A stretch of DNA of 64,000 nucleotides, from assembly GCF_004349195.1 (NCBI RefSeq), contig NZ_SMLG01000011.1, positions 1 through 64,000 on the forward strand, in the 5' to 3' direction. Source of the stretch: Flavobacterium rhamnosiphilum (lineage in GTDB: Bacteria > Bacteroidota > Bacteroidia > Flavobacteriales > Flavobacteriaceae). The notes under the pieces are model-generated. The model was given only the letters and a program-made list of their open reading frames with translations, was not told the DNA's origin and did not search any database. Shown here piece after piece: positions 1 through 9,753 of this stretch; position 1 is the first letter of the stretch, and every line of letters starts with the position of its first letter. The position numbers and the translations under genes were made by a program.

Positions 1-4
1 GAAG

Positions 5-36
5 AATCCTCATCATGAATTTGATGAGGATTTTTT
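5..36 (+). terminator. Intrinsic terminator of an upstream gene
   Basis: Two 11-nt arms at 5-15 and 22-32 pair perfectly around a 6-nt loop and are followed by a short T run. It presumably ends a gene lying left of the window. The rest of 33-283 is AT-rich leader; a TAATTTTG box at 255-262 resembles a Bacteroidota -7 element, but I see no TTG at a suitable distance upstream. Confidence 0.65.
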
Positions 37-283
37 GCGTTTATAAGTTTTCTGAATTATTAATATGTAATTGAGATGAATCCTTAAGGACCCTTTTTTC
101 TTTTCTAAAAAAAATAATAATTAAAGACTACAATTCATCGAAAAAGGGGATGTATTGCTTGAATCTAAATACCTTTTCATTTGTCTCAAAGATAATATTT
201 ATATGACTGTGAGATTTTTTTGCCTAAAAAAAATCATTAATCTAATAATTAGTTTAATTTTGAGTTAAACTAAAGTAATATTT

Positions 284-2923
284 ATGAATTTAAAAATACT
301 TACCTCATCAAAGTTGAGTTTTTTGCATTTTGCCATTTTGCTAATATTCTTTTTTTCTACAGCAAATGCTAATGCACAATGTGCAGGAAATGATAATAGT
401 ATAACCGTTTGCGGTGATGATTTACCTGACTCAAGTAACCAATCCATTAATCTTTTTAGTCTTTTGGGTGTCTATACCACCGGTGGAACTTGGACAGACA
501 ATCTTCTTTCAGGAGGGTTGAACCCAAGTACAGGAATTTTAAACGCCCAAAATATTAAAAATAGCGGAGTTTATACCTATACCTATACTGTAGATAATGT
601 CGGCTGTAAAGATTCTGCAACTATAACAGTAACGATTGGTGGATATGCAGGGATACCTGCACCTACTTCTTCGGCTTGTAGCGATGATTCTGCATTTAAT
701 TTGTTTCAGGTTTTTGATGGAACGAATGTTAGTCCCCATTCTAATGGTATTTGGACTGATGATACGGGTGCATTAATGGCAAGTATGTTTGACGCAGGAA
801 GTGTCGCATTAGGCACGCATCATTTTACTTATACTATGCCGGCAATAATAAGGATGGGAATAGAAATATGTCCAACACGATCTTCAACCGTTACTGTTAC
901 TGTTTATCGCGCTGCGGAACCTGGAACACCAGTTCCTTTGCAACGATGTAGTTCCGATTTACCATTATATACTAATTTAGATTTAAATAGTAGATTGATT
1001 GGTGCAGATCCTGGCGGTATTTGGACAGAAGATAGAACCTCAGAATTATCAGGTCCTTTAGATTCAACAATAAATCTCCAGAACATTTATAATACTATGG
1101 GACCAGGTTTACACAGTTTTACTTATACTGTTACTCCGACCAAAGCAGTTTGTAATATAAAAAAATCAATAGTAAATATATTCATAGAAAAACAACTCGA
1201 TTTTACGGGCGCTACATTTGATGTAAGAGATTATTTTTGCGGAAATATTCGTACGGATACTGTGACTGCAGATTTGTTTCAAGGGATTCAAAACATACCT
1301 GACGGAGCATATGATGTAACTTATACCATTTCTGGTGTAGCATCATCAATAACGGTAACAGAAGTTTTCATCAATGGAAAAATGCAGTTGCCTATACCAT
1401 CAAGTAATTTTCTTCAAGATGGTTCTTATACTATTGCAATTACTAATATAGCAAGAAAAGGCGATTTGGGAATTTGTACCCCTATAATAGGAACATTATC
1501 TGATGTCCTCAAAATTGTGCCGATTCCAAAAATCAATACTGCTACGCTAACTATCAATCCTGTTTGTAAAGGTTCCAGTGCGACGGTCGGAATTTCTGGA
1601 AACACTAATTTAACGGATGGGAATTATAGTATTCTTTATAATTTATCAGATAAAAACACAGCCGTTGGACAACAAGCATTTTTTACGGTTTCTGGGGGAA
1701 CGGCTACTTTTCTTGTGCCGTCGAGTTTGATCCCTATTGATGGCAACACGACAATTTCAATTACAAGTATCACAAATTTAACTACTGGTTGTACTAATAC
1801 TGCAACACCGACTCAAGTATTTGTAGTGAAACCATTAACTGATCTTGCTAACCTTAAGATAGATATAAAAGATGTTTGTCAAAATCAGCCCGTTACTGTA
1901 TCGCTCACCGGATTAGGGGCTTTGACTAATATTACCTTGAATTATAATTTGACGGGAGTAAATAGTGCCATGAACCAAACGGTAATAGTACCAGTTAGTT
2001 CAGGCAATGCCAGTTTTATCATCCCAGTGGGTTCACTCGTCAATACTGGAAGCACTTCTCTGGTTATTACAGATATTATTGATAATACAGGTGGTTGTAG
2101 ATCATCTATACCTAACAATCCCGAAAGTTTTGCGATGAATGGCATTCCGAGTATTCCAATAACAAACAATCCTAACTTTTGCAAAAACGATAAAAAAACA
2201 ATTGCCGATTTAACTCCAAGCGGAACTCAATACCAATGGTTTGATTCAGCAACAAGTACCACTGTTTTAAGCGCAAATACCCTTTTAGTTTCTAGGACTT
2301 ATTACGTTAAAGAGGTAAATGTGACTACAGGATGTGAATCAGGAAGAGCACCATCTATCGTTGTAATAGACGAGGTACAAGCTCCAACATTAAACCAAGA
2401 CGGACAAAATTTTTGTGGATTAGACAATCCCACTTTGCAAAATTTGACCGCTAATGCCACTACAAACGGAACCTTAACCTGGTTTGATGCACCCACAAAT
2501 GGAAATCAAATAGTATCGACAGATTTGCTTAAAGATGGTTTCACTTATTATGGTTTCGATTATTCAAGTAGTACAAATTGTTATTCGGATGCCTTGGCTG
2601 TGACTGTATCTCTTTCAAATTGTGATGTAACTCCTGGTTTTTTTATTCCTGACGGATTTTCGCCAAACGGAGATGCTGTAAATGACACTTTCAAAATTCC
2701 GGATATCGAGTTTATATACCCAAATTATTCTTTGGAAGTTTTTAACAGGTATGGGAATCTAATGTTCAGCGGCAATAAAAACAAACCAGAATGGGATGGG
2801 AGAAATTCTGATTCTAAAATTGGGATTGATGGGTTTGCGCCAAACGGGGTTTATTTTTATGTTATCAATTATAATAAAGGAAACAAATCTCCTAAACAAG
2901 GTCGACTTTATTTAAATCGATAA
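284..2923 (+). CDS. Secreted multidomain surface protein with T9SS type B C-terminal sorting domain (gliding motility-associated CTD)
   Basis: 879 residues. An N-terminal signal peptide (about residues 1-32, ending NANAQ) is followed by three related units with a G-x-W-T-D/E motif and paired cysteines, two or three longer beta-sandwich-like units, and two Ig-like units, each opening with a conserved NFC motif. The last 90 or so residues (FIPDGFSPNGDAVND, then FNRYGNLMF and GVYFYVI) are the type B sorting signal, also called the gliding motility-associated C-terminal domain. In this family the T9SS carries the protein across the outer membrane and PorP/SprF partners attach it to the surface. 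The PorP/SprF-like gene follows after 31 bp and an OmpA gene comes next, so the three probably form one operon. The architecture resembles SprC- or SprD-like proteins, but which one cannot be told, so no symbol is given. A role in adhesion or motility is inference. Confidence 0.85.
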   Translation: MNLKILTSSKLSFLHFAILLIFFFSTANANAQCAGNDNSITVCGDDLPDSSNQSINLFSLLGVYTTGGTWTDNLLSGGLNPSTGILNAQNIKNSGVYTYTYTVDNVGCKDSATITVTIGGYAGIPAPTSSACSDDSAFNLFQVFDGTNVSPHSNGIWTDDTGALMASMFDAGSVALGTHHFTYTMPAIIRMGIEICPTRSSTVTVTVYRAAEPGTPVPLQRCSSDLPLYTNLDLNSRLIGADPGGIWTEDRTSELSGPLDSTINLQNIYNTMGPGLHSFTYTVTPTKAVCNIKKSIVNIFIEKQLDFTGATFDVRDYFCGNIRTDTVTADLFQGIQNIPDGAYDVTYTISGVASSITVTEVFINGKMQLPIPSSNFLQDGSYTIAITNIARKGDLGICTPIIGTLSDVLKIVPIPKINTATLTINPVCKGSSATVGISGNTNLTDGNYSILYNLSDKNTAVGQQAFFTVSGGTATFLVPSSLIPIDGNTTISITSITNLTTGCTNTATPTQVFVVKPLTDLANLKIDIKDVCQNQPVTVSLTGLGALTNITLNYNLTGVNSAMNQTVIVPVSSGNASFIIPVGSLVNTGSTSLVITDIIDNTGGCRSSIPNNPESFAMNGIPSIPITNNPNFCKNDKKTIADLTPSGTQYQWFDSATSTTVLSANTLLVSRTYYVKEVNVTTGCESGRAPSIVVIDEVQAPTLNQDGQNFCGLDNPTLQNLTANATTNGTLTWFDAPTNGNQIVSTDLLKDGFTYYGFDYSSSTNCYSDALAVTVSLSNCDVTPGFFIPDGFSPNGDAVNDTFKIPDIEFIYPNYSLEVFNRYGNLMFSGNKNKPEWDGRNSDSKIGIDGFAPNGVYFYVINYNKGNKSPKQGRLYLNR

Positions 2924-2954
2924 TCGTTTTTTATTACTTTAAACTAAATTTCAA

Positions 2955-3890
2955 ATGAAAAAAACAATACTGTTTGTAAGTTTTTTATTTTTTATAATAA
3001 ATGCCTCGGCTCAGCAAGATCCACAATTTACACAATACATGTATAACATGAATGTGATAAATCCTGCTTATGCAACTGGAACACAATCGATGCTGGATGT
3101 TGGGATATTATATAGAACGCAATGGGTTGGTGCGGTTGGTGCTCCAAAAACAATGACTCTTTTCGGACACATGCCTGTAAACGAAAAAGTTGAAGTGGGA
3201 TTTTCCTTGATTTCGGATGATATTGGAGACGGGGCAAAAAAAGAGGATAATTTCTTTGCAGATTTCGCATATCTGCTTCAGTTTAATAATAATCACAATC
3301 TTTCTTTTGGATTAAAAGCTGGATTTACTTCATTTAAAACTAATTTTAATGGGTTTGTTTTTGAAAGTGGTGATGCCGGTACGGATCTTGCTTTTTCAGA
3401 AGACGTCAACAAATTCATGCCAAATATTGGTGTTGGAGCATTCTATTTTACGGATAAATATTATCTAGGTTTATCTGCTCCCAACTTGTTTTCTTCAAAA
3501 CACATTGAAGAGCGTTCTGGAATTAATTCTTTTGGTTCAGAAAAAATTCATGCCTTTTTTACCGGAGGTTATGTGTTTACTTTAAGTGATTCATTCAAAT
3601 TAAAACCGGCTTTTATGTCGAAATTTATTGCAGGAGCGCCTGTTACTTTAGATCTTTCTGCCAATGTGTTGTATAATGACAAATTTGAATTCGGGGCATC
3701 CTATAGGTTTGGGGATGCCGTAAGTGCTTTGATGAACGTAAAAGTTACTCCAAATATCAGAGTGGGCTATGCTTATGATTATACCATTTCTAATCTAGGT
3801 CAGTTTAATTCTGGAACGCATGAAATTTTTGTTCTATTTAATTTAGATTTATTAAGCAAAGGATATGATAAATCACCAAGATTCTTCTAA
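2955..3890 (+). CDS. PorP/SprF-family type IX secretion outer membrane protein
   Basis: 311 residues with a signal peptide (about 1-19, ending NASAQ) and the family's N-terminal signature QQDPQFTQYMYN...NPAYAG-like (here NPAYATG). The rest has alternating beta-strand character ending in an aromatic residue, as expected for an outer membrane barrel. PorP/SprF proteins are anchors or accessory channels for cargo with type B sorting domains. Here the likely cargo is the protein encoded immediately upstream. The OmpA-family gene begins 10 bp after this stop. Many paralogues exist per genome, so it should not be called sprF without phylogeny. Confidence 0.9.
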   Translation: MKKTILFVSFLFFIINASAQQDPQFTQYMYNMNVINPAYATGTQSMLDVGILYRTQWVGAVGAPKTMTLFGHMPVNEKVEVGFSLISDDIGDGAKKEDNFFADFAYLLQFNNNHNLSFGLKAGFTSFKTNFNGFVFESGDAGTDLAFSEDVNKFMPNIGVGAFYFTDKYYLGLSAPNLFSSKHIEERSGINSFGSEKIHAFFTGGYVFTLSDSFKLKPAFMSKFIAGAPVTLDLSANVLYNDKFEFGASYRFGDAVSALMNVKVTPNIRVGYAYDYTISNLGQFNSGTHEIFVLFNLDLLSKGYDKSPRFF

Positions 3891-3900
3891 AAAAGTAAAC

Positions 3901-6030
3901 ATGAAAAGAGTATTTCTCATTATAGTCGTATTTTCAATACAACTTATAAATGCCCAAGGGCAAGATTTGCAAAGAGCCAAACGCTTTTTTGATAGAACTT
4001 TTTATAGCGAAGCGATTCCTTTGTATGAAAATAGTATTCAAGAAAATCGTTCTGTTGCAGTAGTAAAAAACTTAGCAGATTCCTATTATTATACGAATGA
4101 TTATGCCAATGCTCAAAAGCAGTATCGCTTTTTGATTACGAGATTCAATGCAGGGCTTGAAGAAGAATATTACTTTAGATATTCGCAAACATTGAAGGCA
4201 ACGGGCAATTACGAAGAATCAAATGCGGTTATCCGTGATTATCTCATCAGTTCAAACAATAAGCAAGCCTTAGTTGATTTTGAAAAAGAGAATGAGGTGC
4301 TTGAAAATGTATCTGCATTAGGAAACAGATTCGAGATAAAAAATCTAGCGTTAAACACCCTAAATTCGGAGTTTGGTGCTGTGAAACAAGGACAAAACTT
4401 GGTTTTTTCAGGAGTGAAAAAAAAGGCTGGTTTGTTTGACAAAATGTACAAATGGAACAATGAACTTTATCTTGATCTAGTGACAATTCCTTTAAAAAAT
4501 ACCAATTCTAACGATTCTATTGTAAATTCTTTTTCTAAAGAATTAAACACGGCAATGCATGAGGCAAATGCTGTATTTACAAAGGATGGAAAAACAGTTT
4601 ATTTCACCAGAAATAATTATAAAAAAGGGAAAAGAAGCAAAAACAAAGATAAGATTTCAAACCTACAAATCTTCAGAGCCGAATTTGTAGATGGTAAATG
4701 GACCAAAATAGTGTCGCTTCCTTTCAATGGTGATGATTATTCTGTAGAGCACCCTGCGTTAAGCAGTGATGAAAAAACATTGTATTTTGCATCTGACATG
4801 CCGGGTACTTTAGGTTCATTTGATATTTTTTCTGTTTCTATAATTGGTACAGGGTATGGAACTCCAAAAAATTTAGTGAATAAAATAAATACGACTAAAA
4901 AAGAACAATTTCCTTTCGTTTCAAAGGATAACAAATTGTATTTCTCTTCTAATGGGCATGCAGGTTATGGGTCACTGGATGTTTTTGTTTCGGAGATACA
5001 AAGCGATACTTTTTCGGAACCATTAAATGTTGGATTTCCAGTAAATTCTGGTTTTGATGATTTTTCTTTTAACATTGATTCGGATTCTAAACTGGGTTAT
5101 TTTGCATCGAATAGAGTTGGAGGAAAAGGGAATGATGATATTTATGAACTAAAGGAAACGAAACCTTTACTAATTGAAGATTGCATGCAATTTATTGCTG
5201 GAGTCATAACTGATGTAGATACAAAGCTTCCTTTAGGCAATGCTTTGGTTAGTTTGCAAAGTTCAGATAAAGTCGAAATCCAAAAAATCATAACTTCAGA
5301 AGACGGAAAATTTAGTTTCGCCGTTGCTTGCGAAACAGGTTATTCTGTTTTAGCATCCAAAGAGGATTATACAAAGGATTCAAAATCATTTAAACTTAGA
5401 AAAGAAAGAAATAAAAGCAGTGATGCCTCCATGTCTTTGAGATCTCTGACAACAATCAAAAATGAAGAGCAAGTAGCACTTCAGCAAAAGAAAAATGAGG
5501 AATTGGCTTTGCTGGAACAAAAGAAAAAAGAAGAGCTGGCTCTAGTTGAAAAAGGAAAAAAAGACAAGCAAATTGCAGCAAAAAAAGAAGTAGAGCTTGC
5601 TCAAGTTAAGAAAAAAGAAAAATTAGATAACATTATTGCTGCGGAGAAAGATGTAGTAAAAGACAAAGACCGATTGATAATCAAAACAGATCCGATCTAT
5701 TTCGATTATGATTTGTGGTACATCCGTAAAGAATCAAAACCGATTTTAAATCGTGTTATTGAACTCATGAAAAAATATCCTGATATGGTTGTAGAAATTG
5801 GTTCACATACCGATAATAGAGGGAACAGCAAGTACAACATGGATCTTTCTTCAAATAGAGCAGAATCAACAAGAGCGTATTTTATAAACCAAGGAATTGG
5901 TAAAAAAAGAATCATTGCAAAAGGGTATGGAGAAACGGTTCAAATCATAAAATGTGAACCGAGTGAGTCTTGTGCCGAAGAGCAACATGAATTGAATAGA
6001 CGAAGTGAATTTGTAATTAAAAGTTTGTAA
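3901..6030 (+). CDS. OmpA-family protein with TPR-like, PD40 and carboxypeptidase-regulatory-like domains
   Basis: 709 residues from the ATG at 3901, which gives a clean signal peptide (about 1-18, ending LINAQ). An in-frame ATG at 3865 lies inside the preceding gene and would spoil the signal peptide, so it is rejected. Domain order: TPR-like helices (about 20-130), PD40-type beta-propeller repeats with S-x-D-x-x-T-L-Y-F-A-S motifs (about 210-420), a carboxypeptidase-regulatory-like fold (about 430-510), a Lys/Glu-rich coiled coil (about 525-590), and an OmpA peptidoglycan-binding domain with IYFDYD...SHTDNRG...NRRSEF. It probably ties the PorP/SprF-cargo assembly to peptidoglycan. This OmpA arrangement recurs beside PorP/SprF genes in the phylum. 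Confidence 0.9.
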   Translation: MKRVFLIIVVFSIQLINAQGQDLQRAKRFFDRTFYSEAIPLYENSIQENRSVAVVKNLADSYYYTNDYANAQKQYRFLITRFNAGLEEEYYFRYSQTLKATGNYEESNAVIRDYLISSNNKQALVDFEKENEVLENVSALGNRFEIKNLALNTLNSEFGAVKQGQNLVFSGVKKKAGLFDKMYKWNNELYLDLVTIPLKNTNSNDSIVNSFSKELNTAMHEANAVFTKDGKTVYFTRNNYKKGKRSKNKDKISNLQIFRAEFVDGKWTKIVSLPFNGDDYSVEHPALSSDEKTLYFASDMPGTLGSFDIFSVSIIGTGYGTPKNLVNKINTTKKEQFPFVSKDNKLYFSSNGHAGYGSLDVFVSEIQSDTFSEPLNVGFPVNSGFDDFSFNIDSDSKLGYFASNRVGGKGNDDIYELKETKPLLIEDCMQFIAGVITDVDTKLPLGNALVSLQSSDKVEIQKIITSEDGKFSFAVACETGYSVLASKEDYTKDSKSFKLRKERNKSSDASMSLRSLTTIKNEEQVALQQKKNEELALLEQKKKEELALVEKGKKDKQIAAKKEVELAQVKKKEKLDNIIAAEKDVVKDKDRLIIKTDPIYFDYDLWYIRKESKPILNRVIELMKKYPDMVVEIGSHTDNRGNSKYNMDLSSNRAESTRAYFINQGIGKKRIIAKGYGETVQIIKCEPSESCAEEQHELNRRSEFVIKSL

Positions 6031-6063
6031 CTGTCGAGGAAAAATAATTATATAAGTTTTTAA

Positions 6064-6104
6064 AAATCAGAAAGCCAATTTTGTTAAAATTGGCTTTCTG
6101 ATTT
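6064..6104. terminator. Bidirectional terminator between OmpA gene and miaE
   Basis: Perfect 19-bp stem (6064-6082 with 6086-6104) and a 3-nt loop, flanked by A-rich and T-rich tracts so that it can work in both directions. It serves two convergent genes and its right arm touches the miaE stop codon. Confidence 0.8.
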
Positions 6105-6685
6105 TATCCGTGTATGGTTTCTTGTTTTCCGTAATTAGTAATAATAGAAGTTTCAAATACTATCCATTCCTTCCAACGTTTATCTACATCTATATTGTCA
6201 GCATATTTTCGTGCGAAACCCAAAAAAGTAGTATAATGTCCTGCTTCAGAAATCATAAGGTCTCTGTAAAAAGTAGCCAGTTCAATATCTTTTATGTTTT
6301 CTGATAAAACTTTAAAGCGTTCACAACTTCTTGCTTCAATCATAGCTGAAAATAGCAATCGATCACAAAGAGCATCTTTTCGGCTGCCATCTTTTTTCAT
6401 AAATTTAAAAAGTTCATTTACATAATGATCTTTCCTTTCTCTGCCTAAAGTCAATCCTTTGCTTTTTATTAAATTATGGACCAATTGCAAATGGTCTAAT
6501 TCTTCTTTTGCAATGATTAACATTTCGGTTACTAATTCTTCTAATTCTGAATTGTAAGCGATTAAACTTATCGCATTTGAAGCTGCCTTTTGTTCACACC
6601 AAGCGTGATCTGTCAAGATTTCTTCTATATTCGATTCGACTATATTTACCCAACGCGGGTCTGTGGCTAATTTTAATCCTAACAT
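6104..6685 (-). CDS. miaE: tRNA-(ms2io6A37) hydroxylase MiaE
   Basis: 193 residues, the usual size. MiaE is a non-haem diiron monooxygenase that hydroxylates the isopentenyl side chain of ms2i6A at position 37 of tRNAs reading U-starting codons. Ferritin-like iron ligands are visible in the helices: the EELDHLQLVH motif, the EARSCERF motif and SEAGHY. No signal peptide, hence cytoplasmic. Divergent from the glycosyltransferase gene. A TAATTTTG box on the minus strand (6706-6713 on the plus strand) may be its -7 element. Confidence 0.92.
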   Translation of the reverse strand: MLGLKLATDPRWVNIVESNIEEILTDHAWCEQKAASNAISLIAYNSELEELVTEMLIIAKEELDHLQLVHNLIKSKGLTLGRERKDHYVNELFKFMKKDGSRKDALCDRLLFSAMIEARSCERFKVLSENIKDIELATFYRDLMISEAGHYTTFLGFARKYADNIDVDKRWKEWIVFETSIITNYGKQETIHG

Positions 6686-6700
6686 GGTACTGAAATTTAT

Positions 6701-6734
6701 TTGTACAAAATTAGTGTTTTATAATCTATTTTTG
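6701..6734 (+). promoter_or_regulatory. Candidate Bacteroidota promoter for the glycosyltransferase gene
   Basis: TTG at 6701-6703 and TATTTTTG at 6727-6734 fit the TTG/TAnnTTTG consensus with a 23-bp spacer, at the long end of the accepted range. The start codon lies about 60 bp downstream. Confidence 0.4.
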
Positions 6735-6795
6735 GTTCAAATGACCGGATTGAAGTCAAAATAGCATTATTTTGCAATTGAAATTTTATAATAAT

Positions 6796-8037
6796 ATGAA
6801 TCAAGTTCAAAAGCTTTTAATTATTGGTTTTGTTTGGCCAGAACCCAATTCGTCTGCGGCGGGAGGAAGGATGATGCAGCTGATTTCACTTTTTAAAGCA
6901 CAAGGTTTTAGTATTACGTTTGCTAGTCCTGCACAAAACAGTGATTTTATGGTTGATTTACAAGAATACGGAGTTGATAAAAAATCAATTGCCCTTAATA
7001 ATTCCAGTTTTGATAGTTGCATAAAAGAACTGAATCCAGATGTAGTTTTGTTTGATCGGTTTATGATGGAAGAACAATTTGGTTGGCGTGTTGCCGAAAA
7101 TTGTCCTGATGCATTACGATTGTTAGATACTGAAGATTTACATTGTCTGAGATTGGCTCGTCAGAAAGCATTCAAAGAAAACCGTTTCTTTAAGACAACT
7201 GATTTGTTTGTTGAAGAGGTAGCAAAACGGGAAATTGCCAGTATTTTACGTTGTGATTTGTCTCTGATGATTTCCGAATTTGAGATGGAACTTTTGGAAT
7301 CTGCATTTAAGATAGACAAAGCCTTATTGTATTATTTGCCTTTTTTATTGGAACCAATTGACGATGCCGAAATACAGGAACTGACTTCTTTCGATGATCG
7401 GAAAGACTTTATTTTTATCGGGAATTTTCTTCATGAGCCCAATTGGAATGCCGTTCAGTATTTAAAAGAAACGATTTGGCCTTTAATTAAAAAACAAGCA
7501 CCAGAAGCTGTTTTGAATGTTTATGGCGCTTATCCCTCACAAAAAGTATTGCAATTGCATAATAGCAAAGATGGTTTTTTAATCATGGGACGTGCTAATG
7601 ACGCACAAGAAGTAGTCAAGAAAGCACGAGTTGTTTTGGCTCCTTTACGTTTTGGCGCAGGTATTAAAGGAAAGTTATTGGAAGCGATGCAATGCGGAAC
7701 GCCAAGTATTACGACTTCTATCGGATCTGAATCCATGCACGGTGATTTGCCTTGGAACGGGTTTATTACGGATAATGTTGCTGATTTTGTGGATATGGCA
7801 GTACAATTATATCAAGACAAAACAATTTGGGGTAAAGCCCAAAAAAATGGAATTACCATTATCAATCAACGATATTCTAAAGGTTTATTTGAGACTGACT
7901 TTAGAACTAAAATAGAATTTTTACGCTCAAATCTGCAGCAACATCGAATGCATAATTTTATGGGATCCATGTTGCAACACCATACTTTAAAAAGTACTAA
8001 ATATATGTCGCGCTGGATTGAGGAGAAGAATAAATAA
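6796..8037 (+). CDS. Glycosyltransferase, GT4/group 1 type
   Basis: 413 residues from the ATG at 6796. The frame is open back to a TTG at 6772, but the ATG places the first beta strand (KLLIIGFVWPEP) correctly at the N-terminus. The N-terminal half is a Rossmann-like acceptor domain with a short glycine-rich loop (SSAAGGRM). The C-terminal half is the donor-binding domain with FIGNFLHEPN, a VYGA strand, and RFGAGIKGKLLEAMQCGTP, whose EAMQCG stretch matches the nucleotide-sugar E-x7-E region of GT-B enzymes. Donor and acceptor are unknown. It stands alone between miaE and the pyruvate dehydrogenase genes, so context gives no pathway. Confidence 0.85.
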   Translation: MNQVQKLLIIGFVWPEPNSSAAGGRMMQLISLFKAQGFSITFASPAQNSDFMVDLQEYGVDKKSIALNNSSFDSCIKELNPDVVLFDRFMMEEQFGWRVAENCPDALRLLDTEDLHCLRLARQKAFKENRFFKTTDLFVEEVAKREIASILRCDLSLMISEFEMELLESAFKIDKALLYYLPFLLEPIDDAEIQELTSFDDRKDFIFIGNFLHEPNWNAVQYLKETIWPLIKKQAPEAVLNVYGAYPSQKVLQLHNSKDGFLIMGRANDAQEVVKKARVVLAPLRFGAGIKGKLLEAMQCGTPSITTSIGSESMHGDLPWNGFITDNVADFVDMAVQLYQDKTIWGKAQKNGITIINQRYSKGLFETDFRTKIEFLRSNLQQHRMHNFMGSMLQHHTLKSTKYMSRWIEEKNK

Positions 8038-8039
8038 AA

Positions 8040-8072
8040 AATCCCGTCAAGTTTTAGAAACAAGACGGGATT
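8040..8072. terminator. Shared terminator of the glycosyltransferase and E2 genes
   Basis: A 9-bp stem (AATCCCGTC at 8040-8048 with its complement at 8064-8072), further stabilised by an inner 4-bp stem, lies between two convergent genes and has A/T tracts on both sides. Confidence 0.75.
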
Positions 8073-8093
8073 ACTATTTTAAAAACCGAGTTA

Positions 8094-9746
8094 TTACGCA
8101 AGCATCGTAACTGGATTTTCTATAAATTGTTTCAATGTTTGTAAAAATTGAGCTCCAGTTGCGCCATCAATTGTTCTGTGGTCGCAAGCTAAAGATAGCA
8201 TCATCGTATTTCCTACTACAATCTGACCATTTTTCACAACCGGTTTTTCTACAATAGCCCCTACGGATAGAATAGCAGAATTTGGTTGGTTAATGATAGA
8301 ATTGAATTCTGTAATACCAAACATTCCAAGATTAGAAACTGTAAAAGTACTTCCTTCCATTTCTGTAGGTAATAATTTTTTGTTTTTAGCTCTTCCTGCA
8401 AGATCTCTGACGCTTCCGCCAATTTGAGATAAACTCATAGCATCTGTAAATCGCAATACAGGAACTACTAATCCGTCTTCAACCGCTACAGCAACTCCAA
8501 TATTCACATGATGGTTGATAAGAATTGAATCTTCTCTCCATTGAGAATTTATTTTTGGATGTTTTTTCAAAGCCATTGCGCAAGCTTTTATTACCATATC
8601 GTTAAAAGATACTTTTGTATCCGGAACGCTGTTAATGATAGCTCTTGATTTCATTGCCTCATCCATAGTTACCTCTATTACTAAGTTGTAATGTGGTGCA
8701 GTGAATAAAGATTCTGCTAAACGTTTCGCAATGATTTTTCGCATTTGCGAATTCTTGATTTCTTCTGTGAAAACTTCTCCTGCCGGAACAAATGGTTTTG
8801 CCGCAGCCACAGTTTCTGTTTTCGCTGGAGCCGCAGTTGTCGGCACTGGAGTAGCAGCAGTTTGTGGGGTGAAGTTTTCGATATCGCTTTTTACAATACG
8901 TCCGTTTTCACCAGAACCTTTTACTTGTGTCAATTGAATTCCTTTATCACTTGCAATTTTCTTTGCCAATGGTGATGCTAAAATTCGTTGTCCGTCAGTT
9001 GATGGTTCTTGAACAATTGGTTCTGTAGTTTTCTCATTTGAAGCTACTTCTTTTTCTTCTGTAACAGCAGGAGCAGTTTGTGGCGCTCCGCCAGCTTTAT
9101 AGTTTTCAGCAATTCCGCTAATATCGGTTCCTGCAGGTCCAATGATTGCCAAAAGGCTGTCAACAGGTGCAGTATTGCCTTCTTCGATTCCTACGTATAA
9201 TAAAGTTCCTTCGTTGAAAGATTCGAATTCCATTGTTGCTTTGTCTGTTTCGATTTCTGCAAGAATGTCTCCTTCGGCAACGGTATCACCTACTTTTTTA
9301 AGCCAAGTAGCTACTGTTCCTTCGGTCATGGTATCGCTTAAGCGAGGCATGGTGATGACTACAACTCCTTTTGGTAATGAAGCTGTTACAGGTGCTGTCG
9401 CTTTTGTAACTTCGGGAGTAGTTGCTGTTTCTTCAGTAACTTTTGTTTCTTCTTTAGCTGGAGCTGCATCAGCTGGTTTTCCTGCTAGTAATGCCGAAAT
9501 ATCCTCGCCTTCTGTTCCTATAATTGCTAATAAAGAGTCTACCGGTGCAGTTTCACCTGCAGGTATTCCTATATGTAAAAGTGTTCCTTCGTTGAAAGAC
9601 TCAAATTCCATTGTTGCTTTGTCAGTTTCAATTTCCGCAAGGATATCACCTTCGCTTACTTTATCACCTACTTTTTTTAGCCAAGTTGCTACCGTTCCTT
9701 CCGTCATCGTATCGCTCAAACGAGGCATTGTAATTATTGTTGCCAT
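8094..9746 (-). CDS. aceF: Pyruvate dehydrogenase complex E2, dihydrolipoamide acetyltransferase
   Basis: 550 residues. Two lipoyl domains (about 1-80 and 130-210), each with the lipoylated lysine in ETDKATMEFES, are joined by Ala/Pro/Thr-rich linkers. A peripheral-subunit-binding domain follows (about 253-295, RILASPLAKKIA), then the acetyltransferase core (about 325-550) ending with the catalytic DHRTIDGA motif. It transfers the acetyl group from E1-bound hydroxyethyl-ThDP to CoA. It lies 7 bp downstream of pdhA and is clearly cotranscribed. The E1-beta subunit and E3 are not in the window. The two lipoyl domains are nearly identical, pointing to recent duplication or gene conversion. Confidence 0.95.
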   Translation of the reverse strand: MATIITMPRLSDTMTEGTVATWLKKVGDKVSEGDILAEIETDKATMEFESFNEGTLLHIGIPAGETAPVDSLLAIIGTEGEDISALLAGKPADAAPAKEETKVTEETATTPEVTKATAPVTASLPKGVVVITMPRLSDTMTEGTVATWLKKVGDTVAEGDILAEIETDKATMEFESFNEGTLLYVGIEEGNTAPVDSLLAIIGPAGTDISGIAENYKAGGAPQTAPAVTEEKEVASNEKTTEPIVQEPSTDGQRILASPLAKKIASDKGIQLTQVKGSGENGRIVKSDIENFTPQTAATPVPTTAAPAKTETVAAAKPFVPAGEVFTEEIKNSQMRKIIAKRLAESLFTAPHYNLVIEVTMDEAMKSRAIINSVPDTKVSFNDMVIKACAMALKKHPKINSQWREDSILINHHVNIGVAVAVEDGLVVPVLRFTDAMSLSQIGGSVRDLAGRAKNKKLLPTEMEGSTFTVSNLGMFGITEFNSIINQPNSAILSVGAIVEKPVVKNGQIVVGNTMMLSLACDHRTIDGATGAQFLQTLKQFIENPVTMLA

Positions 9747-9753
9747 AATTGAT

